This document shows positions 17,005 to 25,874 of a stretch of 64,000 bases of DNA, in pieces; the stretch's first letter is position 1; each line of letters begins with the position of its first letter. The translations under genes and the position numbers were made by a program. Source of the DNA: Rothia aerolata (lineage in GTDB: Bacteria; Actinomycetota; Actinomycetes; Actinomycetales; Micrococcaceae); contig NZ_BMDC01000004.1 in the NCBI RefSeq assembly GCF_014635585.1, positions 62,001-126,000 on the forward strand, given 5' to 3'. The notes beneath the pieces were generated by a model. That model did no database searches and had not been told where the DNA came from. It saw only the letters and a program-made list of their open reading frames with translations.

Positions 17005-19212
17005 TTAGATAGCTTCAAAGTGTAGTAAGCGAGCCGATTCTGGCCAGAGAGCAGGCATATAGAAACCAACGTTTTCAATCATGCGGCCGGTGAGAACTTT
17101 AGATTCCTCTCGCGGCCACCAGAGAGGCTCAAAGTAGTGACCAAAAGGTTTCCCCGGCGTGACATCGCGAACTTTATAACGTTTATCGGGGTCTAGTCCT
17201 CTGAGGTGGAATTTACCCACTGGGTCTACATCTGAAGAAGCAATAGAGGTCAATGAGAAAAGAGCCTCTGACTGGTCCTGTGCCACCACACCTTGAATCA
17301 AAACAGATGGATCGAATTGGTCCATCCGTACTAAATCACCTGAGTGGATAAGTCTGCGATATTCCTTGTGAAACTCAATCCACGTCTTAAGTTCGCTGAG
17401 CTCTTCTTGACTTGCCTTAGCTAAGTCCCATTCCACACCTAAGTGACCCCAAATTGCAGTAGCCGCACGAAAATGTAAAGAATGGTAGCGACCAGTTGTA
17501 TGGGAGCTTCCAGAGGCTATATGAGAGCCCATCATTTCAGCTGGGACTAGTTGCTGAGTCCAAAGATGCATCTGTTGACGTTCCAATGGGTCAATACAAT
17601 CAGATGTCCATACGCGATCAGTATGCTGAAGCACCTCTAAATCAATGCGAGCGCCTCCAGATGCACACGATTCAATTTCTAGACCGGGGAAAGTAAACTT
17701 CAGCTCATCCATCAAGCGATAAGCAGCCAAAGTTTGTTTATGCATAGCAGGCTCACCGGTTACGGCATTGGAAGGTTCCAAAAGGTCGCGGTTGTGGTCC
17801 CACTTAATATAAGAGATACCGGGATTTTCTTTCAAAACGGCTACGATCTGATCACGAACATGCGCGTATGCTTCCTCAATACTCAGATTCATCACCTGTT
17901 GCGCGCGAGCCAGATGTGGGGCTCGCCCCGGAACTTGCAGAATCCACTCAGGATGTGCGCGTGCAATATCGGAGTCAGGGTTTACCATTTCAGGCTCAAA
18001 CCAAAGTCCGAACTCCATGCCTAGCTTATTAACATATTCAATCAGTGGAATTAGACCGTTAGGCCAGACATCCTCTGAGACGACCCAGTCTCCCAGCCCT
18101 GAAGTATCATCACGGCGAGAACTAAACCAACCATCATCTAGTACATAGCGTTCGATACCTATAGCGGCTGCGCGATCGGCTAGATCCTTTAGGCGGTCAA
18201 AATTATGATCAAAGTAGACTGCTTCCCATACATTAATAGTCACAGGACGCACTCGCTGAGGGTGTTGTTCACGTGAGCGCATCCATCGACGAATTCGAGT
18301 AGCTTGTTCGTCTTGGCCGTTGCCGAAAGAAGCATAAACCCAAGCACCGGTATAGCTCTCTCCTCGTGCCAAGTTAACTTCTCCCGGAAGCAAAAGCTCA
18401 GAGCCTCCTAGAAACTGTTGCCCCAGGAAAGAACGCTCAGCCCAAGTCCTATGTCCACCGGAGAAAGCAGTGTGGATGCCCCAAACTTTGCCTTTCTCAA
18501 AACCAAATCCGGCTTCACCGGCAGTAAGTATAAAAGCTGCATCAGCGCCGGTGCGGCCTTTGCGCCCCTCTCGCAAATGGACGCCGATATTAAAATCTGT
18601 GCGCTGGGGAGCACGTTCTTTACCCCAATGACCCCGAAAATCCTGCAGTTCGCTTGCAATGTTAGGAACGGGAAGAACGATACCTAGCTCACGCACGTTA
18701 TATGAATCGGCCACGGTGTTGGTTAGGCGTGCTCGGCACCGAATCAAGCCTGACTCAAATAGTTCAACTTCTATCTCAACCGACAGCCCAGCTTGTTCAT
18801 CATCCATGATGATTCTAGCCTGAGCTGCTCCTGCTTCAATCAGAGCACTTTCTTTCCGAACCGTACCTCTAGTTTCCAGGAAAAGTTGAGAAGTGATGAA
18901 TTTAGGTGACCAGCTGACACCTTTCCCTCGAGCTCCCTCTAGAGCAGTGCGCCCGTACCAGCCAGGTTCATGAGTAGCGAGCATATTGACCCGCACCGGT
19001 GCATCCTGATTATTCATAGAGAAGGTTTCAAGGTTACCGTCTACCAAGAGTTGAGCCTCTTCGAGAGTAAGTTCGCCCAGGTCATCGCCCCAATGTGTCA
19101 CCGCAGGAGCAAGGCCTCCCTGGAGGTCAAGCAATAAAGACACACCGGCAGAATGCAGATGAAGAATTGTGTTGTTTTCAGCACCAAGTTCGAAGATGTG
19201 TACTTCAGACAT
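17005..19212 (-). CDS. Alpha-galactosidase, GH36 family
   Basis: A 735-residue GH36 enzyme releasing galactose from melibiose, raffinose and stachyose. It has the N-terminal beta-sandwich (1-about 310), a TIM barrel beginning with YVLDDGWF (357-363), the nucleophile in YIKWDHNRD (Asp472), SCASGGARID, and the acid/base in VWTSDCID (Asp538). There is no signal peptide, so it acts inside the cell on sugars imported by the adjacent ABC system. It heads the importer operon and is divergent from the DeoR-galT-galK unit, linking release of galactose to its use. The length is typical for the RafA/Aga group. Confidence 0.95.
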   Translation of the reverse strand: MSEVHIFELGAENNTILHLHSAGVSLLLDLQGGLAPAVTHWGDDLGELTLEEAQLLVDGNLETFSMNNQDAPVRVNMLATHEPGWYGRTALEGARGKGVSWSPKFITSQLFLETRGTVRKESALIEAGAAQARIIMDDEQAGLSVEIEVELFESGLIRCRARLTNTVADSYNVRELGIVLPVPNIASELQDFRGHWGKERAPQRTDFNIGVHLREGRKGRTGADAAFILTAGEAGFGFEKGKVWGIHTAFSGGHRTWAERSFLGQQFLGGSELLLPGEVNLARGESYTGAWVYASFGNGQDEQATRIRRWMRSREQHPQRVRPVTINVWEAVYFDHNFDRLKDLADRAAAIGIERYVLDDGWFSSRRDDTSGLGDWVVSEDVWPNGLIPLIEYVNKLGMEFGLWFEPEMVNPDSDIARAHPEWILQVPGRAPHLARAQQVMNLSIEEAYAHVRDQIVAVLKENPGISYIKWDHNRDLLEPSNAVTGEPAMHKQTLAAYRLMDELKFTFPGLEIESCASGGARIDLEVLQHTDRVWTSDCIDPLERQQMHLWTQQLVPAEMMGSHIASGSSHTTGRYHSLHFRAATAIWGHLGVEWDLAKASQEELSELKTWIEFHKEYRRLIHSGDLVRMDQFDPSVLIQGVVAQDQSEALFSLTSIASSDVDPVGKFHLRGLDPDKRYKVRDVTPGKPFGHYFEPLWWPREESKVLTGRMIENVGFYMPALWPESARLLHFEAI

Positions 19213-19435
19213 AGCTACCTCTCATGCAGGATGAGTGTGTGATACCCAAATAGTGTTAAATATTGTTCGTGTGCACAACAGCTTACATGAATTTAAGGAA
19301 TATTCTAGATATGGATCACACTATGGAGACTATATTCGCCCGAATCAACCTCATCTCCTAGTTAATATGTTCACTTCTGTTCGTTTCGTGGCATAATTGC
19401 CTTAGGCCTCATACTGAACCGCGAAAGGACTCCTC
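19213..19435. promoter_or_regulatory. Divergent promoter region with TGTTCG repeats
   Basis: The 223-bp gap between the alpha-galactosidase and DeoR-regulator genes contains TGTTCG at 19264-19269, within the partly palindromic TTGT-N8-ACAA. It also has a tandem 10-bp direct repeat, TGTTCACTTC then TGTTCGTTTC, at 19368-19387. Direct repeats of this kind are usual DeoR-family binding sites. The same TGTTCG half-site forms a palindrome before galM (23776-23789). Binding by the adjacent DeoR protein is inferred. Confidence 0.5.
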
Positions 19436-20206
19436 ATGCTCCCCGAGATTCGCAAAAAGAAAATCCTGCAAGAAGTACAACAGCACGGCTCGGTAGAGGT
19501 ATCTGAGCTGGCTGAGGCGCTCGATGTTTCGGCCATGACCGTCCGCCGTGACCTTGCCGAGCTTGACGAGCAGGGCCTGATCAACCGAATTCACGGCGGC
19601 GCTGAGCTACCCGCGGTCTCCTTTGAACCCCAGTTTGAAGAAAAAATCTCCCTCAATGCCGGCGAAAAAACCAAGATCGCCGAGAAGGCTTTACAGCTCA
19701 TTTACCCCGGCCAGGCTGTGGGTATTGCCGGGGGCACCACCTGCCAGCGCATCGCCCAGAAGATTGCCGGTGAAAGCCAGCATGAGAATCTAACGGTGGT
19801 CACCAATTCCCTACCTGTTGCCCAGGTGCTTCACCAGACCACCAACCCCGCGCACCCCCGCGTGCTCCTCACAGGAGGCGAGCGCACGCCGTCCGACGCC
19901 CTGGTGGGTCCACTAGCCGAAAGCTCCGTGGCCAACCTCTACACCGACCTGCTCTTTATCGGCACCCACGGCGCTACCGAACAGGGTCTGCTGACCCCCA
20001 ACCTGCTCGAGGCGCAGACCAACCGCGCCCTGATTCACAGCGCCCACAAGGTTGTTGCGGTCTTCGATGGCTCCAAGTGGGGTACCGCCGGGCTGGCCCG
20101 CTATGCCGAGTGGGGCGACGTCCACACCGTTATTACCACCGGCGACCTGTCCCCTGAAGCCCTTACATCCCTAACCGATTCTGTCAGCGAGGTTATTGTT
20201 GCATGA
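19436..20206 (+). CDS. DeoR-family regulator of galactose genes
   Basis: A 256-residue DeoR regulator. The N-terminal winged helix (residues 5-57) carries the DeoR signature HGSVEVSELAEALDVSAMTV then RRDLAELDEQGLI, and the C-terminal DeoRC sensor domain (about 75-235) has GIAGGTTC and IGTHGATEQGLLTPN. Such domains sense phosphorylated sugars. It starts after an AAAGGA site and overlaps galT by four bases, so it is the first gene of regulator-galT-galK. It probably controls these genes, the divergent alpha-galactosidase operon and galM. Confidence 0.92.
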   Translation: MLPEIRKKKILQEVQQHGSVEVSELAEALDVSAMTVRRDLAELDEQGLINRIHGGAELPAVSFEPQFEEKISLNAGEKTKIAEKALQLIYPGQAVGIAGGTTCQRIAQKIAGESQHENLTVVTNSLPVAQVLHQTTNPAHPRVLLTGGERTPSDALVGPLAESSVANLYTDLLFIGTHGATEQGLLTPNLLEAQTNRALIHSAHKVVAVFDGSKWGTAGLARYAEWGDVHTVITTGDLSPEALTSLTDSVSEVIVA

Positions 20207-21384
20207 GTGCTGAAACCATCGAATCCCCCGCCACTGCCCACCCGGTGAAGGTAAGCCGGGGCACGCTCGCCGATGGTCGCGAGATTCTTTTCTTCGACGA
20301 TTCGCAGCCCTATCTTTCGGGCGAGAAGACGAGAGAGATTAAGGACGAGCGTCCGCTCGGGCCCCGCGAGTTACCTCCTTATGAGGCGGCGGCTGTGCGG
20401 GTTGACCCGCTGACCGGTGACTCTGTAGCTTTGGCGGCACACCGCATGAACCGCACTTTTCTACCCCCTGCCGATGAGGATCCTCTGGCACCGGCGGGGG
20501 TGGGCACCGTACCCTCGGAAATCCCTGAGGCCGACTACGACGTGGTGGTTTTTGAGAACCGTTTTCCCTCGCTTCAGGGTCCCTTGGAGATTCTCCGCGA
20601 TGAGCCCCTCTTTAAAGAAACCACTCCCGGCGGCCGCTGTGAGGTAGTGAGCTTTACTCCCAACCGTCAGGGCTCTTTCGCGGAGCTGGGCTTCAAACGC
20701 GCCCGCACGGTCATTGAGGCCTGGACCCACCGCACCCGGGAGCTCTCAGCCCGCGAGGGCATTAGGCAGGTCTTTCCCTTTGAGAACCGCGGTGAGGAAA
20801 TCGGAGTGACCCTGCACCACCCCCACGGTCAGATTTACGCCTACCCCTACCTGCCGCCCTATACCGCGGCAGTGGCGACCCGAGCGAAGGAATGGGCAAC
20901 CTCGGGGGCAGGTGACGATCTACTCGGCGATGTTCTGGCAGCGGAGTTAGAAGCGGGCGAGCGCATTGTGAGAGAAACTGAGCACTGGGTTGCCTACGTT
21001 CCCTTCGCCGCCAAGTGGCCGGTGGAACTGATGGTTATGCCCCGCCGCGCTGCCCGGGATTTCACCGAGCTCACCGATGCTGAAAAAGACGACCTCACCC
21101 ACCTCTATCTCGATCTTTTGGGCAGGCTCGACCGTTTCTTCGATGAGGTAGACCGTCTGCCCTATATCTCCGCCTGGCACCAGGCGCCGGTCAGCGGTGG
21201 AGAGAATATCTCTCGCATGTACCTGCATGTCTTCTCTCTCCTGCGCTCCCCCGGCAAGCTCAAGTATCTTGCCGGTTCAGAATCAGCTATGGCGGCCTGG
21301 GTTTCTGATACCACCCCCGAGCGCATCGCTGCCCGTTTCCGCCAGATAGCTCCCACCCCTCGCCCCGAAGGAGGCCTCTCATGA
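20203..21384 (+). CDS. galT: Galactose-1-phosphate uridylyltransferase
   Basis: A 393-residue Leloir enzyme exchanging UMP between UDP-glucose and galactose-1-phosphate. The active-site motif HHPHGQIYAYP is present, with the uridylylated histidine at His208. Other family motifs are VVFENRFPSL, and WHQAPV near the C-terminus. It is translationally coupled to both neighbours: its ATG overlaps the regulator stop by four bases and its stop overlaps the galK start. The DNA here is distinctly GC-rich compared with the alpha-galactosidase operon. No galE is present in the window. Confidence 0.95.
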   Translation: MSAETIESPATAHPVKVSRGTLADGREILFFDDSQPYLSGEKTREIKDERPLGPRELPPYEAAAVRVDPLTGDSVALAAHRMNRTFLPPADEDPLAPAGVGTVPSEIPEADYDVVVFENRFPSLQGPLEILRDEPLFKETTPGGRCEVVSFTPNRQGSFAELGFKRARTVIEAWTHRTRELSAREGIRQVFPFENRGEEIGVTLHHPHGQIYAYPYLPPYTAAVATRAKEWATSGAGDDLLGDVLAAELEAGERIVRETEHWVAYVPFAAKWPVELMVMPRRAARDFTELTDAEKDDLTHLYLDLLGRLDRFFDEVDRLPYISAWHQAPVSGGENISRMYLHVFSLLRSPGKLKYLAGSESAMAAWVSDTTPERIAARFRQIAPTPRPEGGLS

Positions 21385-22700
21385 GTGCTCGCTGGAAGCA
21401 AACCGCAACCTCCGAGGAGTTGCTGAACCGCGCCGTCCAGAATTTTAAAGCAACTTTCAACGTTGAACCTGCCGGCGTCTACTCGGCGCCGGGGCGGGTA
21501 AACCTACTGGGCGAGCACATCGACTACTGTGGCGGCACCGTGCTGCCCTTCGCCCTGCCCCAGCGCACCTTTGCGGCGATGGCCCCTCGTGCGGACGGGC
21601 AGGTTCGCGCCGTCACTGCCCAGGGGGACGCCGGGGCGGCGGCTTCCGGCGGAGAGGTTAAGTCGGTAGCGCTGGCGGAGGTGGAGCCGGGCAAGCTGAG
21701 CGGCTGGCTCTCCTACGTTGCCGGAGTTCCCTGGGCGATGGAGCAGGAGTCGCTGGGTTCCTTGGGAACTTTGGGCGCCGATATTGCCATTGACTCCTCG
21801 GTGCCGCTGGGGGCAGGTCTGTCTTCGTCGGCAGCCCTGGAATGCTCGGTGGCGGTCGGCTTCGACGACCTTCTCTCTGCTACCGATTCAAGCCGCGAGC
21901 GCCTGGCCGATACCGATTCTGGCCGGGCCGCGCTGGCCACCGCCTGCATTCGCGCCGAAAACGAGATTGCCGGAGCTTCAACCGGCGGTATGGATCAGTC
22001 CATCTCCCTGCGAGCCCAGCAGGGTGCCGTGCTGGCGATTGACTGCCGGGATTTCTCGGTGAAGCCGCTGACCATTGACGTTGATTCTGCCGGACTTGCC
22101 ATTCTGGTGATCGATACCCGCGCCCACCACAACCTCTCCGACGGGCAGTACGCCGCCCGCCGCGCGTCCACCGAGGTGGCCCGGGAGGCGCTGGGGCTTT
22201 CTTCCCTGCGCGATGCCTTCAGCGGCACCCCCACCCTGGCCGCCGCCGAGAATCTGCTGGCCGACTGGGACTCTCGCGTGGAGTCGCTGAACCTGCCCGA
22301 CTCGGTGGATCGCGGTGTGATTCGCGATGCCCTGCACCACGTGTGGACCGAGATTGCCCGCGTGGAGGAGTGCGTCGCCCTCTTCTCGGGCGGCTCGGTT
22401 TCCGCTGAAACTTGGGCCCGCCTGGGCGAGTTGCTCAACGGCTCCCACGACTCTCTGCGCGATCAGTACCGGGTCTCCTGCCCCGAGTTAGACCTTGCGG
22501 TGGACGCCGCCCGCGTAGCCGGTGCCCTCGGCGCCCGGATGACCGGCGGCGGCTTCGGGGGTTCGGCAATTGCCCTGGTTCCTTCCAATGAGGTGGAGTA
22601 TCTGGCGGAGTCGGTAGCCGCTGCCTTTGAGAAGGCCGACTTTACCCAGCCAGAATTCCTGGTGGCTACTCCCTCGGGGGCGGCGGGGAAGGAAGGGTAG
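21381..22700 (+). CDS. galK: Galactokinase
   Basis: A 439-residue GHMP kinase phosphorylating galactose. The N-terminal galactokinase signature GRVNLLGEHIDYCGGTVLPFA is complete, followed by the ATP-binding PLGAGLSSSAALE and the C-terminal motif MTGGGFGGSAIALV. The ATG overlaps the galT stop in an ATGA. It is the last gene of the unit and ends just before a long bidirectional terminator shared with the convergent galM. It is a little longer than the common 380-400 residues because of inserts near residues 70-95 and 175-190. Confidence 0.95.
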   Translation: MSARWKQTATSEELLNRAVQNFKATFNVEPAGVYSAPGRVNLLGEHIDYCGGTVLPFALPQRTFAAMAPRADGQVRAVTAQGDAGAAASGGEVKSVALAEVEPGKLSGWLSYVAGVPWAMEQESLGSLGTLGADIAIDSSVPLGAGLSSSAALECSVAVGFDDLLSATDSSRERLADTDSGRAALATACIRAENEIAGASTGGMDQSISLRAQQGAVLAIDCRDFSVKPLTIDVDSAGLAILVIDTRAHHNLSDGQYAARRASTEVAREALGLSSLRDAFSGTPTLAAAENLLADWDSRVESLNLPDSVDRGVIRDALHHVWTEIARVEECVALFSGGSVSAETWARLGELLNGSHDSLRDQYRVSCPELDLAVDAARVAGALGARMTGGGFGGSAIALVPSNEVEYLAESVAAAFEKADFTQPEFLVATPSGAAGKEG

Positions 22701-22759
22701 AGCTGGCTGGCACTATAGGTAGGCGGTCATCTCTCTAGGGCGCCTTGTTTCTTGCCTTT

Positions 22760-22819
22760 GGTACACATGGAGCGCGCCAGTACACATCTGTATGTGTACT
22801 GGCGCGCTCCATGTGTACC
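22760..22819. terminator. Bidirectional terminator with perfect 28-bp stem
   Basis: Perfect inverted repeat of 28 bp (22760-22787 with 22792-22819) around a 4-nt loop CTGT, between the convergent galK and galM genes. A T-run follows on the plus side (22825-22829). The arm itself contains GTACACAT twice. It is unusually long and perfect for a terminator. Confidence 0.85.
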
Positions 22820-22828
22820 GAACTGTTT

Positions 22829-23755
22829 TTACAGCTCAAAAATTCGCCAGGAAGCCGTATGGCTGGCACCCGGCTCTAAGGTGATGAGGTCGCGGCCGGT
22901 GTTGAAGGCGTTGGCGGGGGAGGTCATGGGCTCCACCGCCAGGCCGCGGCGCTGGGGGCCATCGGAATAGACCTGCAACCACTTAACCTCGGGGCCGAAA
23001 GCAAGGCCTACACCGCCGGTCTCAGAGCGCAAATAGGCTGTCGTTTCCCCGCTCTCAGCGTGCCGGATTCCGCCAAAGGCATGGTCAAAATCCCTGCCCA
23101 CCAAAGGAACCCCGGCGCTAAGATCAAGGTCCTCCGGCAACTCGGACTCCCCCGTGGGAATCAGGTTCTCATTGGTCTCAAGCACGGTGGAAACGGGTGC
23201 CTCGAAGGTCCAGGAATCAATTGCGCCGGGAGTCTCGGGCTCGCCTGCCGCCAGCAGGTAGGGGTGGGCACCCAGGGCGTAAGGAGCCGGCTCCTGAGCA
23301 CGGTTGCTTGCCCTAATCTGGGTCTCCAAGCCGCGAGCGCTGACCGTGTAGGTTGCCTCCAGCCGCAGGGCAAAGGGGTAGCCGGGAGTAGGTACCAGGT
23401 CTAGCACGGCGGTAATGCTCTGGGAAGACTCAGCCGCCGCGGCGTCGTCCTGAAAAGTCCACCGCTGCCACAACACTAGGCCGTGGTTGGCGTTGTTGCG
23501 CTCGACCTCGTCAATCGGCACCTGATAGGTTTCCCCGCGCCAGGTGTAACGGCCCGCTTCCAGGCGGTTAGGCCAGGGCGCTAGGACGGCGCCGCAGGCG
23601 GCCTCGCGCATAGCGGTTGCGGGCGAGGGCAGGACGAGCGCCCGCCCGCTGGGCCCGGTCAGTTCAGCTAGGTTTGCGCCCACCTGCGCGATGGTAGCAG
23701 TGTATCCACCGGCTGAAATAGTGGCGGTTGAGCCCTGGGGGTTGGCAGTGGTCAT
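22829..23755 (-). CDS. galM: Aldose 1-epimerase (galactose mutarotase)
   Basis: A 308-residue aldose-1-epimerase-family protein. Visible motifs are VLAPWPNRLEAGRYTWRGE (substrate arginine), NNANHGLVLWQRW (first catalytic His) and the second histidine in YALGAHPYLLA; the C-terminal EPMTSPANAFNTG carries the catalytic acidic region. It interconverts alpha and beta galactose, supplying the anomer used by galactokinase. It is monocistronic, convergent with galK, and has a TGTTCG palindrome 20-35 bases before its start, linking it to the galactose regulon. Confidence 0.9.
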   Translation of the reverse strand: MTTANPQGSTATISAGGYTATIAQVGANLAELTGPSGRALVLPSPATAMREAACGAVLAPWPNRLEAGRYTWRGETYQVPIDEVERNNANHGLVLWQRWTFQDDAAAAESSQSITAVLDLVPTPGYPFALRLEATYTVSARGLETQIRASNRAQEPAPYALGAHPYLLAAGEPETPGAIDSWTFEAPVSTVLETNENLIPTGESELPEDLDLSAGVPLVGRDFDHAFGGIRHAESGETTAYLRSETGGVGLAFGPEVKWLQVYSDGPQRRGLAVEPMTSPANAFNTGRDLITLEPGASHTASWRIFEL

Positions 23756-23775
23756 GGCGCGTCCTTGTGTAAAAA

Positions 23776-23789
23776 TGTTCGCTCGAACA
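23776..23789. promoter_or_regulatory. TGTTCG-N2-CGAACA palindrome before galM
   Basis: TGTTCGCTCGAACA is an inverted repeat of the TGTTCG element found in the alpha-galactosidase/DeoR divergent region. It lies 20-34 bases upstream of the galM ATG, close to where RNA polymerase would act. Confidence 0.5.
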
Positions 23790-23829
23790 CCACCAGTTTA
23801 GCGCCGGGGAAAGAGGCCCCTCAAGGCTT

Positions 23830-23889
23830 TGACCGGCAAGTGGCCCTGTGCACGGCCAAAAGCCCATACCCAGGGCTATTTCCCGGTCA
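23830..23889 (-). other. Three-way-junction RNA fold downstream of the kinase gene
   Basis: An outer 7-bp stem (TGACCGG 23830-23836 with CCGGTCA 23883-23889) encloses two hairpins, TGGCC/GGCCA (23841-23858) and AGCCC/GGGCT (23861-23877). It lies nine bases after the ribokinase-like gene stop and 75 bases before galM on the same strand. It may be a terminator or 3'-end element; only a short T-run is present. Confidence 0.4.
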
Positions 23890-23897
23890 GTAGCAGA

Positions 23898-24815
23898 TTA
23901 GAAGATCTCCCCGAAGCGCTCCCTAAAGTCCTCGCCGGTGGCATAGGACTTCTGGGTGCCCTGGCGGGTCACCGAGTCGCCGGCGTAGTAGTTGGCCAGG
24001 CGCAGGGACTCCGCAATGTCGCCGCTGGAAACCCAGAAGTGGCTAAAGCAGCCGATAAAGGCGTCGCCGGCACCGGTGGTGTCTTTGGCATCTACCGCAA
24101 TGCCCTCAATCAGCTTCTCGCCCGAGGCAGTCACCCAGAGCACCCCGCGGGCACCCAGGGTGACAATCACGTTCTTAATACCGGCATCTAGCAACACTGC
24201 GGCGGCGTTGGAAATATCCTCAAGGGTATCCACCGGCATGCCCGAAATGAGGGAAAGCTCGGTCTCATTAGGCACAATGAAATCTACTGACTTAACCCGC
24301 TCCAGAGAGAGCTCGGGAGCGGCAGGGGCAGGGTTGAGCAGCACGGGAATGCCCAGCTCCTTGCCCATCTCGATCGCCGCATAGACGGTCTCAAGGTTGA
24401 TTTCTAGCTGTAGAACAATGAGCTTGCACTTGGCGATGTCTTCGCGGGCATTCTCTAAATCCTCGGGAGACAGCAAGGCATTAGCGCCCTTGACGATAAT
24501 GATTGAGTTGCGCGACTGCTGGTCTACAAAGATTGGAGCAACACCACTGGTGGCATCGGTTTTGAGAATGTACTGATCGTCAATCCCGTGCTCTTTGAAG
24601 TTAGCGATGGTGTTATCGGCAAAAAGGTCATTGCCCACGCGGGTCACCATCAGCACCTCAGAGCCCAGCTTTGAAGCGGCAACCGCCTGGTTGGCGCCCT
24701 TTCCACCGCAGCCCAGCTGAAAATCAGGCGCCTCGATCGTCTCCCCCTCAGAAGGCATGCGGGTGATATAGGAAATCAAATCAACGTTGTTCGAGCCAAT
24801 GACTGCGATGTCCAT
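23898..24815 (-). CDS. deoK: Ribokinase-family sugar kinase, probable deoxyribokinase
   Basis: A 305-residue PfkB-family kinase. GCGGKGANQAVAASKLG, LLNPAPA, VPNETE and DTTGAGDAFIGCF (catalytic Asp251) define the ribokinase group. Several stretches (MPSEGETIEAP, FADNTI, GVAPIFV, ISGMPVDT) look closer to Salmonella deoxyribokinase DeoK than to E. coli RbsK. However, the sugar-contact Asn of ribokinase (here Asn10 in GSNNVDL) is kept, while as I recall DeoK has Met there, so ribose use cannot be excluded. It ends a permease-mutarotase-kinase operon; the mutarotase gene stops six bases upstream. No deoC or rbsD is in the window. Confidence 0.82.
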   Translation of the reverse strand: MDIAVIGSNNVDLISYITRMPSEGETIEAPDFQLGCGGKGANQAVAASKLGSEVLMVTRVGNDLFADNTIANFKEHGIDDQYILKTDATSGVAPIFVDQQSRNSIIIVKGANALLSPEDLENAREDIAKCKLIVLQLEINLETVYAAIEMGKELGIPVLLNPAPAAPELSLERVKSVDFIVPNETELSLISGMPVDTLEDISNAAAVLLDAGIKNVIVTLGARGVLWVTASGEKLIEGIAVDAKDTTGAGDAFIGCFSHFWVSSGDIAESLRLANYYAGDSVTRQGTQKSYATGEDFRERFGEIF

Positions 24816-24821
24816 GGGAGT

Positions 24822-25874
24822 TCACTCCTTAACCTGGTTTTTTGCTTCTGCTGCGGAGAGCAGTCCGGTCTCTACTTCAAATGTACGCTCTTCACCCGGC
24901 GCCAGGTGAATGAGCGTGCCAGAAGCTTCAGCGGCAAGGTAGCCCTCGGGCCGGGAAGTTCCCGGGAGCACAAAGGCTGAAACCTTCTGGTCGGGGTTGT
25001 GCAGAATCCAGCGGGTTGCCACGGGAAACTGCCGGGTGGGGAATCGGGTTATAAAAACCGTGCCATCGGGATGAGTGAGCGAAAATTCCGCTCTGTCTAC
25101 CTGCTCGTCGATGGCATCGGCAAAGTAGACGATTTCGGGGTCGAACTCCTCGGCGCCGTCCAGGGAGTTTGCATCGTAGTCGCCCGAGAGAATTCTCTCG
25201 TTGAGAACCTCCCACCGGGGAGTGGGGGTTACGTGGGCTGGTACGGTGCGGCGCAATTGGAAAGCACCCTGGGAGAGGTTATCGACCATACGCCCCCGGG
25301 GAACGAAGGCGTAATTCATGTGGCACATGTACTGCAGCGGCATAGGCGCGTAGGCGGAGAGGTTCTTCACCTTCATTCCGATGCGGAAGATGCCGGACGA
25401 CGCCGCCAGCGTCACCGTGGGTGCCGCGGCGTAGTGATGGCCAAAGCCCATCACATACTCGTGGTGCGAGCGCACCGTTACCGCGCCGTCGTCCTCAATC
25501 AACAGCTCGGCAGAGTCCATAGGCGCGCAGGGGAACTCGCCGTGCAAGGTGTGCGTGTCGTCGGGGGCTGGGCAGCCCGAGGCGAGCAGGCCCGAATGGA
25601 AAGAGAAACAACCGTAGGTTGCTTGAATCTCCGAGACGGGCTTGGGCTCGCTGAACATGTTGTCCATGCGCAGGCTGACCCCGTCGAACTCGGCGTTCCA
25701 GAGAATCTGGCCCATGAAGGGCAGAACCTCCAGAAAGCCGCGGGAGTTTTGCAGAATCAGCGACTCCACCCCCGAGGGGTAGGTGAAGGCGGAAACGCTG
25801 AACTCGCTGTTCTGCAAAACGGTTGTTTTTTCGGGGGTAAAGAGACTGCGGTGCAGCGGAATCAGAGTACTCAT
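24822..25874 (-). CDS. DUF4432 / aldose-1-epimerase-like protein (DeoX/DeoM type)
   Basis: A 350-residue protein of the galactose-mutarotase-like fold, DUF4432 family. It has LPFMGQILWNAEFDG, HGEFPC and YMCHMNYAFVPRG, with histidines at positions expected for mutarotase chemistry. In enteric deoQKPX loci a protein of this type accompanies the deoxyribose permease and kinase, and a deoxyribose mutarotase role has been proposed. Its ATG overlaps the permease stop (ATGA), and it ends six bases before the kinase gene, so the three are tightly coupled. The function here is inferred from this conserved neighbourhood. Confidence 0.78.
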   Translation of the reverse strand: MSTLIPLHRSLFTPEKTTVLQNSEFSVSAFTYPSGVESLILQNSRGFLEVLPFMGQILWNAEFDGVSLRMDNMFSEPKPVSEIQATYGCFSFHSGLLASGCPAPDDTHTLHGEFPCAPMDSAELLIEDDGAVTVRSHHEYVMGFGHHYAAAPTVTLAASSGIFRIGMKVKNLSAYAPMPLQYMCHMNYAFVPRGRMVDNLSQGAFQLRRTVPAHVTPTPRWEVLNERILSGDYDANSLDGAEEFDPEIVYFADAIDEQVDRAEFSLTHPDGTVFITRFPTRQFPVATRWILHNPDQKVSAFVLPGTSRPEGYLAAEASGTLIHLAPGEERTFEVETGLLSAAEAKNQVKE

